DNA from: Agapetus fuscipes
Lineage: Eukaryota > Arthropoda > Insecta > Trichoptera > Glossosomatidae
Direction of reading: 5' to 3'
NCBI GenBank assembly: GCA_951799405.1
Contig: OX637362.1
Coordinates: 8,820,703 to 8,884,702, forward strand
Length of the DNA stretch: 64,000 bases
Below are positions 31,383-41,165 of the stretch, piece after piece; positions within the stretch are counted from its first letter, which is position 1, and every line of letters starts with the position of its first letter. The notes beneath the pieces were generated by a model. That model had not been told where the DNA came from, did no database searches, and saw nothing but the letters and a program-made list of their open reading frames with translations. The translations under genes were made by a program, and so were the position numbers.

Positions 31383-31642
31383 TTATTGACATAGCTTGTT
31401 CTTGGTCTTTACAAATGTGCCATGCTCCGTCATGTGGTACTTGGGCGGCGGATGGTTGTGGTAGTCGTTGAGCTTGATGATGACCCCATCTCTGACGTAG
31501 GCAGAGGCGTAGCACTGTCGGTGCAGATGCGTGGAGCAGACCCAGCGGGAGACGCCCAAGGAGTTGGTCCTGTTGTTGTAGTACGTGTACTCTTTGTACA
31601 TGAGCAGCTTCTTGCCTGGCTTACTCGACGGCAGGAAGATAC
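31383..31642 (-). CDS. mod(mdg4): FLYWCH alternative terminal exon F17
   Basis: AATTCCAG abuts 31642 and the exon begins GT ATC. Lead IFLPSSKPGKKLLM, finger RWVCSTHLHRQCYAS (Cys-x7-Cys), HNHPPP, KYHMTEHGTFVK and then a basic extension TKNKLCQ; 86 residues. It is GC-rich relative to its flanks, with strong codon-level conservation to F16. The extension is not found in other exons and may be recent loss of the usual stop. Confidence 0.85.
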
Positions 31643-31804
31643 CTGGAATTGAAAAAAAAATGAGTGAAATTGACTAGAAAAAAGTATGGTGTTTTTTTTA
31701 AAACAGCGTACATTCACATTTCGTCCATAATCATTATATTCTTATGATTTAACTGGTTTCTCTTTTAATTAAACTGCATTTATTTAAATGGTAAAAAGTA
31801 AAAA

Positions 31805-31936
31805 AAACTTTGTTTACAATTACTTTGAGTATATTTTTATTCCACAACCGGTTTGGCAAACATCCGTTCGCATCATCAGGTGGTTTAATTAATACATAAA
31901 TCAGTATTACTCAAAGTAATCGTAAACAAAGTTGTT
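31805..31936. mobile_element. Short foldback element
   Basis: AACTTTGTTTACAATTACTTT at the left is matched in reverse complement by AAAGTAATCGTAAACAAAGTT at the right (one or two mismatches, ~27-bp arms). The interior has 'ccacaaccggtttggcaaac'. Looks like a small MITE; no clear target duplication. Confidence 0.65.
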
Positions 31937-31999
31937 TTTGCTTTTTATCTTTTAAGATGAACGATTACAAAGTTAATGCCTCTACAATCAATAAAATTG

Positions 32000-32195
32000 C
32001 AATTATTTATTTTAACATAATTTATTTTACACGGTTTGGTTCACACCAGACGGTTTTACACACACTATTTTACCTGTACAAGTGAACGTAGGTGCTTCGA
32101 AGTTTGTAGTTCGTAACACTACCATCATCATACTAGTGCCAGACTGTTCCATGTATGCATGTACAGTCGCACGTAGGTACTACAAGTTCGTAACA
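32000..32195 (-). mobile_element. Partial LTR (TGTTACGAAC...), internally deleted
   Basis: Reverse orientation; the 5' end TGTTACGAACTTG is at 32195. It matches the solo LTR at 57641-58070 over 'tacctacgtgcgactgtacatgcatacat...gaacagtctggcactagtatgatgatg', then jumps to the 'gtgaaccaaaccgt...aaataaataattgca' end, so the middle ~200 bp are missing. Confidence 0.65.
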
Positions 32196-32199
32196 ATAT

Positions 32200-32512
32200 T
32201 GTTACGAATGTGTGATTGTGTGTCAGTGTGTCCGTGTTCTAGATGTTAGATACCTTAATAATTATACTTGCATGTGTTGGATGGTATAAGCATTCGCTCG
32301 AATATTCTAAAATAGAATATTCTGGCACGGTCTCGCATATGCCAAAATAACTCCTATACGACTACAAAAAGAGACCAAAATGCTTTGGAGAGGGACTTGT
32401 GTCGGAGCTGGCGAGCAAGACAGTACGAAAGTTAACTAGGAACTAAATGTGAACGGTATCGCAAAATAAATTACCCGCAGTTATTGTTAAATTAAACTCA
32501 TAAATCGTAACG
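32200..32512 (+). mobile_element. Solo LTR with ATAT target duplication
   Basis: 313 bp from TGTTACGAATG to AATCGTAACG, an imperfect short inverted terminal match, flanked by ATAT at 32196-32199 and 32513-32516. A terminal CA mutated to CG would explain the end. It contains no coding region. It lies back-to-back with the LTR at 32000-32195. Confidence 0.6.
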
Positions 32513-32599
32513 ATATAATATTAGGTTTTTTTTTTTCAATTTGTGTGAGGTTCAATGGAATTATTACTAGTCAATATCTATAGGTACCTATAAAATAAG

Positions 32600-32758
32600 T
32601 TTCATATATGTCAATTTGAGGCTCATATTAATTGCACGCCAACAGGAAGACACGTATAAGTTCGCGCTTACACAATATGTTGCGTGTGTACTACGTGTGT
32701 ACTAAAAAATAATCTCAAATAAGCATACCTACACCTTGTCTTTCCCTGAAACTGAGGT
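32600..32758 (-). repeat. 245-bp repeat, partial copy
   Basis: Minus orientation, truncated at both ends ('catatatgtcaatttgaggctcat' to 'ccctgaaactgagg'). The next copy abuts it, suggesting insertion of the younger into the older. Confidence 0.6.
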
Positions 32759-33009
32759 CTAAATCTAAATCTAAGCTGCAAAGATATGTATCATTTGAGA
32801 TTCATATTAAATACATTCCCACAAGCAGACACGCATAATTTCGCGCTTGCACATGCCGCATGTGGACCTACAATATAAAAAACCCAATCTTAAATGAACA
32901 TAAGCCCTGCAACTCTTGCCGACCTTCCCTGAAGCAGGGGTGACATTGGCAAAGTGAACCATTTTTTACAGTATGAGTGATCAGCCGCATATCAACCTAT
33001 CAGTCAAGG
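32759..33009 (-). repeat. 245-bp repeat, full-length copy
   Basis: Minus orientation with three TAAATC tail iterations at 32757-32773, ending 'cagtcaagg'. Belongs to the 'gcagacacgcataatttcgcgc' subfamily like 1904-2140 and 36820-37072. Confidence 0.8.
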
Positions 33010-33572
33010 AATGATTTATATTCATCATTTTTTTTTCAGAAAAACAATAATTTTACAACAAGTTTAATTTATTTTTGTGTCCTTATTTTGTGTTGAGAGG
33101 TGGTATTGGAAAAAGTGAACCATGTTCTTACAGCATGACGGTCAGCCTCATACCAAGGACATTGGTCAAAGAATAAATTGCAAAAGTAGACTTTCTTCGT
33201 CCGTCTTTCATCATTCATTTTTTCCATAAGTTAAAAAAAAAACTCTTGCACCACATTATTCTTACATGCACAAAATCATTCCTCACCCTCTCAATCTTTT
33301 TTTTACCCCAATCAGACTTTAAGATACTCCATTTCAACAGAATGGACTTCGAGAAGAAGTAGGTATTTCAGTATCAAATCATTATTTCTTAAATTTGATT
33401 GAATGATCTTTCAATTAATAACTAAGCAATGATATATTTTAACTTATGTACATATATGTAAGGTCAAAGCTCAAATCAAGAGAGTCAGACGGGATTTGAA
33501 CCAGCTCTGTTTTATTTCAAACAAACCCCAGTCAAATTGCCATCGTCTTTTTTCTTTGAGCATAGCACCTAC

Positions 33573-33794
33573 CAGTGGCGAAGGGTGCCATACAAGCCGA
33601 TTCTCATCGGTTTCCCGTTTAAAATGAGGCAAAAATTATAATAAAGTAGACTGCATGGTTTCAATGGGGAAAAAATACGTATTGTTTCTTTGGTTTTAAA
33701 TGTACTTTTTTACTTTGTGCCTATATTTTTTAACTACTTTGTTACATCATTTTAAAAGGGAAGCCGATGGGAACCCGCTTGTATGGTCTCACTG
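33573..33794. mobile_element. hAT-type MITE with perfect 8-bp target duplication
   Basis: CAGTGGCGAAGGG at the left and a matching inverted end at 33794 (...CACTG) with ~50-bp imperfect inverted arms (GCCATACAAGC.../...GCTTGTATGG). It is flanked by GCACCTAC at 33565-33572 and again at 33795-33802. The 8-bp duplication and CAGTGGCG end are hAT hallmarks; at 222 bp it is non-autonomous. Confidence 0.85.
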
Positions 33795-33894
33795 GCACCT
33801 ACTCATTTGATAAGGACAGGATGAGAAAGAAATAAACAAAAGTCCTTAAATACTCTATATTTTTCTTTATTACTTTTTAATACAAATTCAATCT

Positions 33895-34115
33895 TTAGAA
33901 AAATCTTAAATTGTTGGTTGGCGGATGATTGTGAACTCCATAAGATTTGATGACTTGATCATCTTTGACGTTCGCAGAGGCCTTGCAGCCTTTGTAGAAA
34001 TGTGACGAGCACGTCCAATACGAGACACCAGCTGTGGAAGTGCTTATGTAACTGTGAGTATACTCCTTCCACAGTAACAAACGTCTTCCAGGCTTTTTTG
34101 ATGGCAAATATACGG
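33895..34115 (-). CDS. mod(mdg4): FLYWCH alternative terminal exon F18, short tail
   Basis: TTTCAG abuts 34115 and the exon begins CC GTA. Lead VYLPSKKPGRRLLL, finger YWTCSSHFYKGCKAS (Cys-x7-Cys), then VHNHPPTNNLRFF and stop. The usual KYHVTKDGKYVKI tail is absent; the frame leaves the consensus right after H-P-P, so the finger is complete but the C-terminal strand is gone. TTTATT at 33866-33871 gives AATAAA 24 bp after the stop. Possibly still functional. Confidence 0.8.
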
Positions 34116-34994
34116 CTGAAACAGACCAAGAAAGAAATTGTTTAGAATTTTCATTGCAAGTAATATTGACGACCAAGTTTTTTGTGCAGCTCTGATGTCT
34201 TGGAAAGTGCTGCTTGTGAAGCCTGGAAAGGGAACTGCCGATATGTAACCTATTTATTTAAGCACCCACACAAAGCGCTTTTAAAGTGATTCAACTCACG
34301 GAAATGCTATATAGCGGCATATGACGATGGTTTATGGGAGTAACAAACACTTGGATTAAATTGTCCAGTATTTTTTAAGGAATTCTGCTTGAGATACTTC
34401 CCAGATTTCAGGATATCTTGGAGTAACGCACGCATTTAGGTGTTAGTGGAGAGGCAGATGATATCACGATATTTTGTAGGAGAGGTAACAGCTGTATAGG
34501 GTTGTGTTGTCTTTGTTTTGCGAGACTGCAAGGAAGTGGTGAATGCTATTGATTTTGAATAATCCAGGAATAAATTGCAAAAGATTGACTCGTTCCAAAA
34601 ACGGGAAGTTTGGCTAATAAATGTCTCGTAAACACACACCAACTTCTTGTAATTTTGATGTAAAAAGAAAAAAAAATATCCAATAACCTAAATTATAGGA
34701 ACCTGTGGTTAGTTTGAAAGTTTGAAATGAAATAAAGGTTTTATTGCAAAGATCATTACAAGGTCTTATGTTTTTATTGATGGAATAAACACTTATTTTA
34801 TGTCGCACAAGATTTGCGATAATTTTGACAATTATACCTACTTCATACTAGATACATAAATTCATCATCAGTTTAATAAAGCAATATTTCAATTACATAT
34901 ATGACTAACTTTCGATAAGTGACACAAAGTAGTACTTTAAAAAATAATCATCTTCAAAGTTCATAACATTTAAAACATAATGTGATGCACTCCA
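34116..34994. other. Inter-exon spacer, nothing recognised
   Basis: AT-rich; short minus-strand open stretches at 34436-34642 and 34614-34808 are unsupported. No repeat family identified. Confidence 0.35.
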
Positions 34995-35130
34995 GATTCG
35001 CGCTCCCGACTGACGTGCGCTGCCATTGGTTGGTCTGATTGGTCAGTCATTATGCGTTACGATTGGTCAATGCGCTGATTGGTGAGACCACGCCTACCAT
35101 CAGCGTGTCAACTGCAATGAAGTCAGTTGA
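34995..35130. promoter_or_regulatory. Promoter-like module P7, four CCAAT boxes
   Basis: Inverted CCAAT boxes (ATTGG) at about 35025, 35039, 35062 and 35079, preceded by CTGACGTGCGC and followed by GACCACGCCTACCATCAGCGTG. Inverted relative to P2, like P4. Four CCAAT boxes within 60 bp is the densest cluster in the window. It lies 880 bp upstream of F18. Confidence 0.45.
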
Positions 35131-35415
35131 AAACCTTTAATCAGCATACACTGGAACGTTTATGTCCTGTATGTTGATATTATTATACAGGCTTAAATAT
35201 CCAAATCTATAAATAATTTCCCAACTTAACTCTGTTTTCTATCTGATATGAAGTACCCAGTGCATCAAGAATACTTGTAATTGAACAGAGGACATTTTTA
35301 CAAGTGCAGAAAGCTTTAATTCACTTTATATTGTCAAGCCAATGATGAATATGAAGGTTTTTGAATGGTGGGATAATAGGTTTTGGAAGTCTTTTGTCCA
35401 CAAACAAATATTTTT

Positions 35416-35657
35416 TTAGACTTTTATATATTTTCCATCAGATGTAACGTAGTACTGAGGAGGTGGATGATTATGACTAAAAGCAGTCTTTGTGACAGTG
35501 GTTCCAAGTGTTTTGGCAGTGGCTTTGCACTTCTTGTTGGTGCGTGAGGAGCAGCACCACAAGGTTTCTCCAGAATATGACGTATTCTGCAGGTGATGGA
35601 TGTATCCGTTCAACATCATCAATTTTTTACCAGTTCTCGCAGACGGGAAAAACGTGA
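35416..35657 (-). CDS. mod(mdg4): FLYWCH alternative terminal exon F19
   Basis: TTTCAG abuts 35657 and the exon begins TC ACG. Lead TFFPSARTGKKLMM, then GYIHHLQNTSYSGETLWCCSSRTNKKCKAT (Cys-x7-Cys with an extra C before the first ligand), HNHPPP and QYYVTSDGKYIKV. Y-I-H replaces the usual Y-T-Y. F20 is its sister (shared SSRTNKKCK, .FFPSAR.GK, VTSDGKYI). Confidence 0.85.
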
Positions 35658-36446
35658 CTGAAACAAACAAATCAAGATGAGAAATGTTACTACGTACCAG
35701 CTATGGATACCAGCTATGTAGTCCGCACCTTCGTAATTTACCTTGGTTTAAAAGGTTATCGCCCAACGCCCATAGTAAATAAAAACATCGATTCCTGTAT
35801 TCTGAGATTTATTTTAATCTTACAGCATTGGTAAAATGTACATGTATATGAACAATAACATCCGATGGCAGAATACAATATTTCATTAGCGTCTTTTAAA
35901 TGTATTGATGTATAAAATGACAAATCACCACCGTTTCATTCAGCGACTTTGATCTAGGTCAGGGTCGAAAGATATAAGTATGAATTTTCGTGTAAAATTC
36001 TCCGACAATCTTTAATATCATCTGACAAGTTAGATGGCTTTCAAAAATGCCCTACTTCAATAAGTCCACGCCGTAATTAAGACTAGCTGTTTTCCCCTTT
36101 TCTCAGGTTACGTACAGTGTTGGTCCGGCAAACTATGATCGAGAGAAACACAGGAAATCGAAGATCATCATCACGCTTTAATAAGATAATATTGATAGTG
36201 CCGTTTTGTGATACATTACTGCAAGGGCACTATTCAACTTTAACATTTCCGAAACAAACATGTCTTCAATCCCTGTGGTGGGTTATCGCTAAGCATGGAG
36301 GAGAATGGTACTTTAAAAAATCATTAGATAGATATTGCCAGCAGTTGATGAAGGAAGCCAATGTATACCTACACCAGGTAGTTGATCTAATAATTATGGT
36401 GGTCCAAAGAAAAATTCTTAAAAAGATCCACAGGCAAATCTGTCTT

Positions 36447-36691
36447 TTATATTCTGATGTATTTTCCATCGGATGTGACGTGGAACTTGGAAGGAGGATG
36501 GTTGTGAGAGTAGGAAGAAGTAACGATAGTTTTCCCACGGGCTACGACAGAAGATTTGCACTTCTTGTTGGTTCGCGAGGAGCAGCGCCAGCGGGTGTCT
36601 CCAGAAAAAGACGACACACTCTGCAGATGATAAATGTAATTATTCCACATCATCACTTGCTTTCCACTCCTTGCAGATGGGAAAAACGTTG
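36447..36691 (-). CDS. mod(mdg4): FLYWCH alternative terminal exon F20
   Basis: TTATTTCAG abuts 36691 and the exon begins CA ACG. Lead TFFPSARSGKQVMM, finger RWRCSSRTNKKCKSS, HNHPPSKFHVTSDGKYIRI; 81 residues. One residue longer than F19 before the tryptophan (SVSSFSGDTRW). The linker is serine/threonine-rich (TIVTSSYSHNH). The duplicate F19 lies 0.8 kb downstream. Confidence 0.85.
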
Positions 36692-36819
36692 CTGAAATAA
36701 AATAAAAAATGAAAAACGGTAAATCCCAGCTTTTACTTTGTCACCAATAGTATTTTGAGGATCATTTTTATTTAGACTACCATCAGAATGCTGCGTTTTC
36801 ATAATCTTTCAATGAAGTT

Positions 36820-37072
36820 CCTTGACTTATAGGTTGTTATGCGGCTGACCACCCATAATGTAAAAATTGGTTCACTTTGCCAATGTCACCTCTGTTTCAG
36901 GGAAGGACGGCAAGAGTTGCAAGGCTTATGTTCATTTGAGATTGGGTTTTTATATTGTAGGTCCACATGCGGCATGTGTTAGCGCGAAATTATACATATC
37001 TGCTTGTGGGAATGCATTTAATATAAAACTTAAATGATATATATCTTTGCAGCTTAGATTAGATTAGATTAG
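36820..37072 (+). repeat. 245-bp repeat, full-length copy
   Basis: From CCTTGACTTATAGG to AGCTTAGATTAGATTAGATTAG, with the TTAGA tail clearly iterated. It lies about 130 bp upstream of the F20 acceptor in the intron. Confidence 0.8.
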
Positions 37073-38183
37073 AGAAGAGCTTTAGGAAGTAGGCTTGGTA
37101 TGACTCTTCTTGATTATTTTACTCACCGCCTCTGTGCTTCCATTCAATTAATAAGCGATCAATTCATGTAAGTGTTATAAAAGAAACATCAACCGCTGTT
37201 GAGTGGTTTTGCGTTCCACAACGCATTGACAGGATACCATTGACCCTACCGTGTATGAGCACCATTGTACCTCGTGAAACTAACTCGTGGTTTTGCGTTT
37301 TGTGGAATGTTGATCCAGACCATTGGTCAATGAGCCTTTGCGCAAGTCTGCAACAGTATTTCATGGGCATGCCTCGTAATGTAACCTTCTAGTTAATCAA
37401 CCAATTCAAGTCTGAATTCCCATTAGGTATCTGTCATAAATTTCAACACCAGCACATTAATTCAATGGCATACACTTTTTCCATCAGAAAGAACATCTCT
37501 AAAATATGATGCAAACAATAGAAACAAGATCTGAAAGATGGAGATGAAAGATAAGTTTTTTTTTTTTAAAAAACATTTTTTTTACTAATACGTACTTTAT
37601 TGAAAAATACACTGTGCGAATAGTCTACTTGTATAAGTAATTAAGTAAATAATTTAGTCAGTTGATGGGATCAATTTAGTCAGCTGATGGGATCAAGTCG
37701 CTATTCTTGACTAGCGTATTTGAAACATAATAACGCTGGTTTGAATCACATCTGACCAATTTGACCATAGCTTCGACGGTGGTTAAACAGGTGTCATTGC
37801 ATGCACACTAGTTTCTACTTTCTAGGTTGGTGAATTGCATTCCTCTTGACAAATCTATTTTTAAAAAACTATAATTTTACATGTTTATCGAACTGTTATA
37901 ACATTTAAAAAAACAAAGGTTACATAATGTAGAACTGTTAAACATTCCCAAATGTCGGGACACACATATTATTTAGAAGCAATTACTTTGTCATTTTATT
38001 TCTACCACCAGATTCAAGATCTCGTTGAAATCTTCAGAAACGTTTCTTTTACTGGATATTGTTTTGATTGCTAGCGTGGACCACGCAACGCAACTAAGCT
38101 ATACATAAAGTGTAACTTCTTGCCGCGTTATCCCCGAAGAAGTAGCATGTGGCGAGTTGAACCTTTTTATTTTTACAGGTAAG
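37073..38183. other. 1.1-kb spacer, nothing recognised
   Basis: AT-rich apart from 37190-37400. A minor direct duplication ('atttagtcagttgatgggatcaatttagtcagctgatgggatcaa') lies at 37663-37696. No exon or known repeat. Confidence 0.35.
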
Positions 38184-38414
38184 GGGGCCGGCCTTACGCC
38201 AATCACTTCATTTGAAGTGGGGGTTTCCCAGCTCTCGAAGGGGTTGGTACTCATTTCTTGTGAAGGCTGAGTAAACCTTGCCGGTATTTTATTCTGGGGT
38301 TTGAAATAAACACCGAAATAGGAAATCATTTCTGACACCCTCCTCGGTGGGATTCAAACCCGAGTTCACGGGGTAGAATGCAAGCACTCTACCAACTGAG
38401 CTATCGACCGGAAT
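38184..38414 (-). mobile_element. SINE-B (tRNA-derived), full-length copy
   Basis: Reverse orientation. The head holds ATAGCTCAGTTGGTAGAGT (A box, complement of 38388-38406) and a B-box-like region (38350-38365, 'gggattcaaaccc'); the 3' part is 'agctctcgaaggggttgg' to 'agggggccgg'. The tRNA-like fold is degraded in the anticodon region, so it is not a tRNA gene. Confidence 0.75.
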
Positions 38415-38478
38415 TAAGAACCGGAAACCACTGTATCTATTACTAAAACCATCTTTTACAATACTAGCACTCAAGCAT

Positions 38479-38729
38479 TTAATATTTGGATGAAATCCTC
38501 ACAAACGTCCCATCTTTAGTGACGTGATATCTGGGCGCAGGATGGTTGTGTTGGCCGTTGGCTTTGATCACAGCATTGTTGCGCACATTCACGCTCGCTT
38601 TGCACTTCTGGCGTTTCACGGAACAGATCCAGAAAGAGATGCCCGAACTGTAGACGGCGTTCCTGCTGTACGTATACTTGCGAAACATCAGCATCTGCTT
38701 GCCGGGGACCCGCGAAGGCAAGAATATGG
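38479..38729 (-). CDS. mod(mdg4): FLYWCH alternative terminal exon F21
   Basis: TGTTTCAG abuts 38729 and the exon begins CC ATA. Lead IFLPSRVPGKQMLM, finger FWICSVKRQKCKAS with Cys-x6-Cys spacing, GQHNHPAP (A in place of the second P), RYHVTKDGTFVRI and a short SSKY extension; 83 residues. SINE-B ends 65 bp beyond the stop. Confidence 0.86.
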
Positions 38730-38894
38730 CTGAAACACAATACAACATTAGAAGGGTAAAAATTAAACTGGATTTACGGCCGTTTGAAATATTAGCTAAG
38801 TATAATAAAATTTTACCTTTATTATACTTTTCGGATATTAGACGAACCGTTATATGAGGACTTACATTATTCACGATGTCTAACGTCTTGTTCT

Positions 38895-39307
38895 TGTTCA
38901 CTTATGGTATTGAGACAGTCACAATGTCACAAAAAAGTGCCCACAAGCTAAGAGTCACACAGAGAGCAATGGAGAGAGCCATGTTGGGTGTCAGTTTGCG
39001 GGACAGACTCAGAAATGAGGACATAAGAGTCAGGACAATGGTTTCCGATGTCATCAAGATGGCCGCAACCTTCAAGTGGCGATGGGCGGGACATGTTGCT
39101 CGCGATCCAGATGAAAAGTGGACAAAGCGACTGCTGTGCTGGTGCCCAAGGACGGCAAAGCGTGAAGTTGGGCGCCTACAGTTGCGTTGGCGTGACGATG
39201 TTCAGAGAAGTGCAGGACTTGCCTGGATGCGGATTGCTCAGGATAGAAACGAATGGAAAATGCGAGAGGAGGCCTACGTCCAGGAGTGGACGATCAATAC
39301 AGGCTGA
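38895..39307 (+). mobile_element. LINE C-terminal fragment, open frame
   Basis: Plus-strand open frame of about 135 codons: YGIETVTMSQKSAHKLRVTQ, RAMERAMLGVSLRDRLRN, KWRWAGHVAR, KWTKRLLCWCPR, GRLQLRWRDDVQRSAG, RIAQDRNEW and EEAYVQEW. These are the successive C-terminal motifs of an RTE-like LINE RT. It is an open remnant, not a host gene; the RT core is missing. Confidence 0.8.
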
Positions 39308-39417
39308 AGAAGAAGAAGAAAATCTTACGGATGCACCCTTTCTGAACAAAGTATGTCTCAATGTATTTGGGTAACATAGTGCCATCAATCGAGACCGCTT
39401 CAACACAACGGTAGATT

Positions 39418-39500
39418 ATTTCCAGCACCCTTGTTGGGGATTCAATCTAGGATGTGGCATGGAATGCAAGCATTCTACCAACTGAGCTATCGGTGAGACT
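39418..39500 (-). mobile_element. SINE-B head fragment
   Basis: Reverse orientation, tRNA-like head only: 'ccttgttggggattcaatc', 'ggaatgcaagcattctaccaactgagctatcgg'. The A box (ATAGCTCAGTTGGTAGAAT) is nearly perfect. Confidence 0.65.
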
Positions 39501-39599
39501 TTGAATTAAAAAAAAAAAACACCATTAAAATTTAAGTATATTTTATTTTTCTAATTTTGATTCAACAATGCTACAATTTTATAGTTTTCATGATAACTA

Positions 39600-39850
39600 T
39601 TACTTAGCGTACATCTTGACAAATTGTCCATCCTCAGTGATATGGTACTTTGGAGGTGGGTGATTGTGGCAAACGCTCTCTTTTATGACGTCGCCACATT
39701 CGACCTTGACCCTGGCTTTGCACTTGAAAGTGTTGACAGAACAGCACACCCAGTTCTGGACACCACAACTGTTGGTTCTCGCCAGGCTGTAGGTGTACTG
39801 CTGCCACATCAGCAATTGCCTTCCAGGTTTGGACGATGGCAAAAACAAGA
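39600..39850 (-). CDS. mod(mdg4): FLYWCH alternative terminal exon F22
   Basis: TGTTTCAG abuts 39850 and the exon begins TC TTG. Lead LFLPSSKPGRQLLM, finger NWVCCSVNTFKCKAR (Cys-x7-Cys, doubled first cysteine), CHNHPPP, KYHITEDGQFVKM with AK added; 83 residues. A cysteine-containing linker (VECGDVIKESVCHNH) gives this exon six cysteines, the most of any here. Confidence 0.85.
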
Positions 39851-41165
39851 CTGAAACAAAGATGCGTAGATGAGTTGCAAATAACAAAAGATACAAACAA
39901 CCGAATGAAGAAGGTCAAAAACAAAGATATTTCAACGGAAAACTGTTTTTTGGGAGCATTAGGACGCATCTATAATGAGTTTCTTCAGTGTGATGATGAT
40001 GTTGTAAAAATAACAGTTTCACAACGGTCACGGATATCAAAAGCAACTCTCCTTTGTCAATCGCCGTAAAACCTATGTTTTCTGTACAAACGAATGCGTA
40101 AGGATAAGGCCAAAAAATAGGTCGTTTAAAAAGTAAAGCAGAAAAAGTGCAAACAAATTCCAATACACCAGAATGACATTACAGCACTAACTCACACAAC
40201 AAGCAACAAAACATATACACAACGATTTGAATTGCTTTTACAGTGTAGCTCTGTTTTAAATTTAATGGGAACCTTGAAAAGGGCGCGAAAATAAACCTGG
40301 TCTTTCGGTCGGCTTTCTTCCAAATCTGACCGCCCGACGCTGGCCTCTCATTCATACAAAGTTTTCCATAATCCATATAGTCCATAAAGTTCCATATTAT
40401 TTGGGCGTTAGAGTCTAAAACCGCCTATACACGTCGAAAGCACGTCGTTTAGTGCAAAATATGGAAATACACATGCTAACATGGCTGAAGTTGAGAAATA
40501 ATTCAAAGAGTATACAACATTGCTTTGTTTAATCAATAATAATATAATTTTAATGAACCTATTTCAATTTGACGTACATCCGAGTACATTTCAATATGCA
40601 ACAAACTCTGTTAAGTAATTTCAGAATAAGATATATTTTAAAAAATTAATATGAGTATTTTTGTGTATCTCTTAGTGATATTCTATGAAAAATAATTCAT
40701 TGTTGGTTCCATCTTTGACCCACGTGTGTCGACTAATGCTGTAAGCTAGGAAAAACCCCTGGTCTTAGGAAATTAACTATGGGTGACATTGTTGAAACTC
40801 CGGATGAAATGAAAAAAATAATCAACATAGTACATGATAAAATAAGAGACTTAAAATAAACTTTGGTGATGGAAATTTAATCAACACATACCTTTTGATA
40901 TAATTGCTGCTGGCCTTTTCTTGATAAGAGGCATTTCGAGACTGAGACTTCAATACTGAGACTGAGAAAATTAAGTTCAGAAAATAAAGAAAGTCAAATT
41001 TGGTATTCATTTATTTCAAGCAATAAACACAAAAAAAAATGCAGATAAATTATAAACTACTTCTTCATTAATAATACTGGTATCTGAAAAAGAACACCAC
41101 GTTTGTTTAAGGATTTTATACACGGAAAAAATCCACAAAACAATTTGAGTATTTCGTGAAAATTT
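39851..41165. other. 1.3-kb spacer, nothing recognised
   Basis: AT-rich; short plus and minus open stretches have no family resemblance. It ends at the poly(A) tail of the LINE. Confidence 0.35.

Noticed and set aside
36117..36695. 192-residue plus-strand open frame
   Set aside because: Its second half is antisense to FLYWCH exon F20; no start context or domain; shadow frame.
38895..39307. 143-residue plus-strand open frame as a host gene
   Set aside because: Its motifs are those of the C-terminus of RTE-like LINE proteins; no RT core or exon signals.
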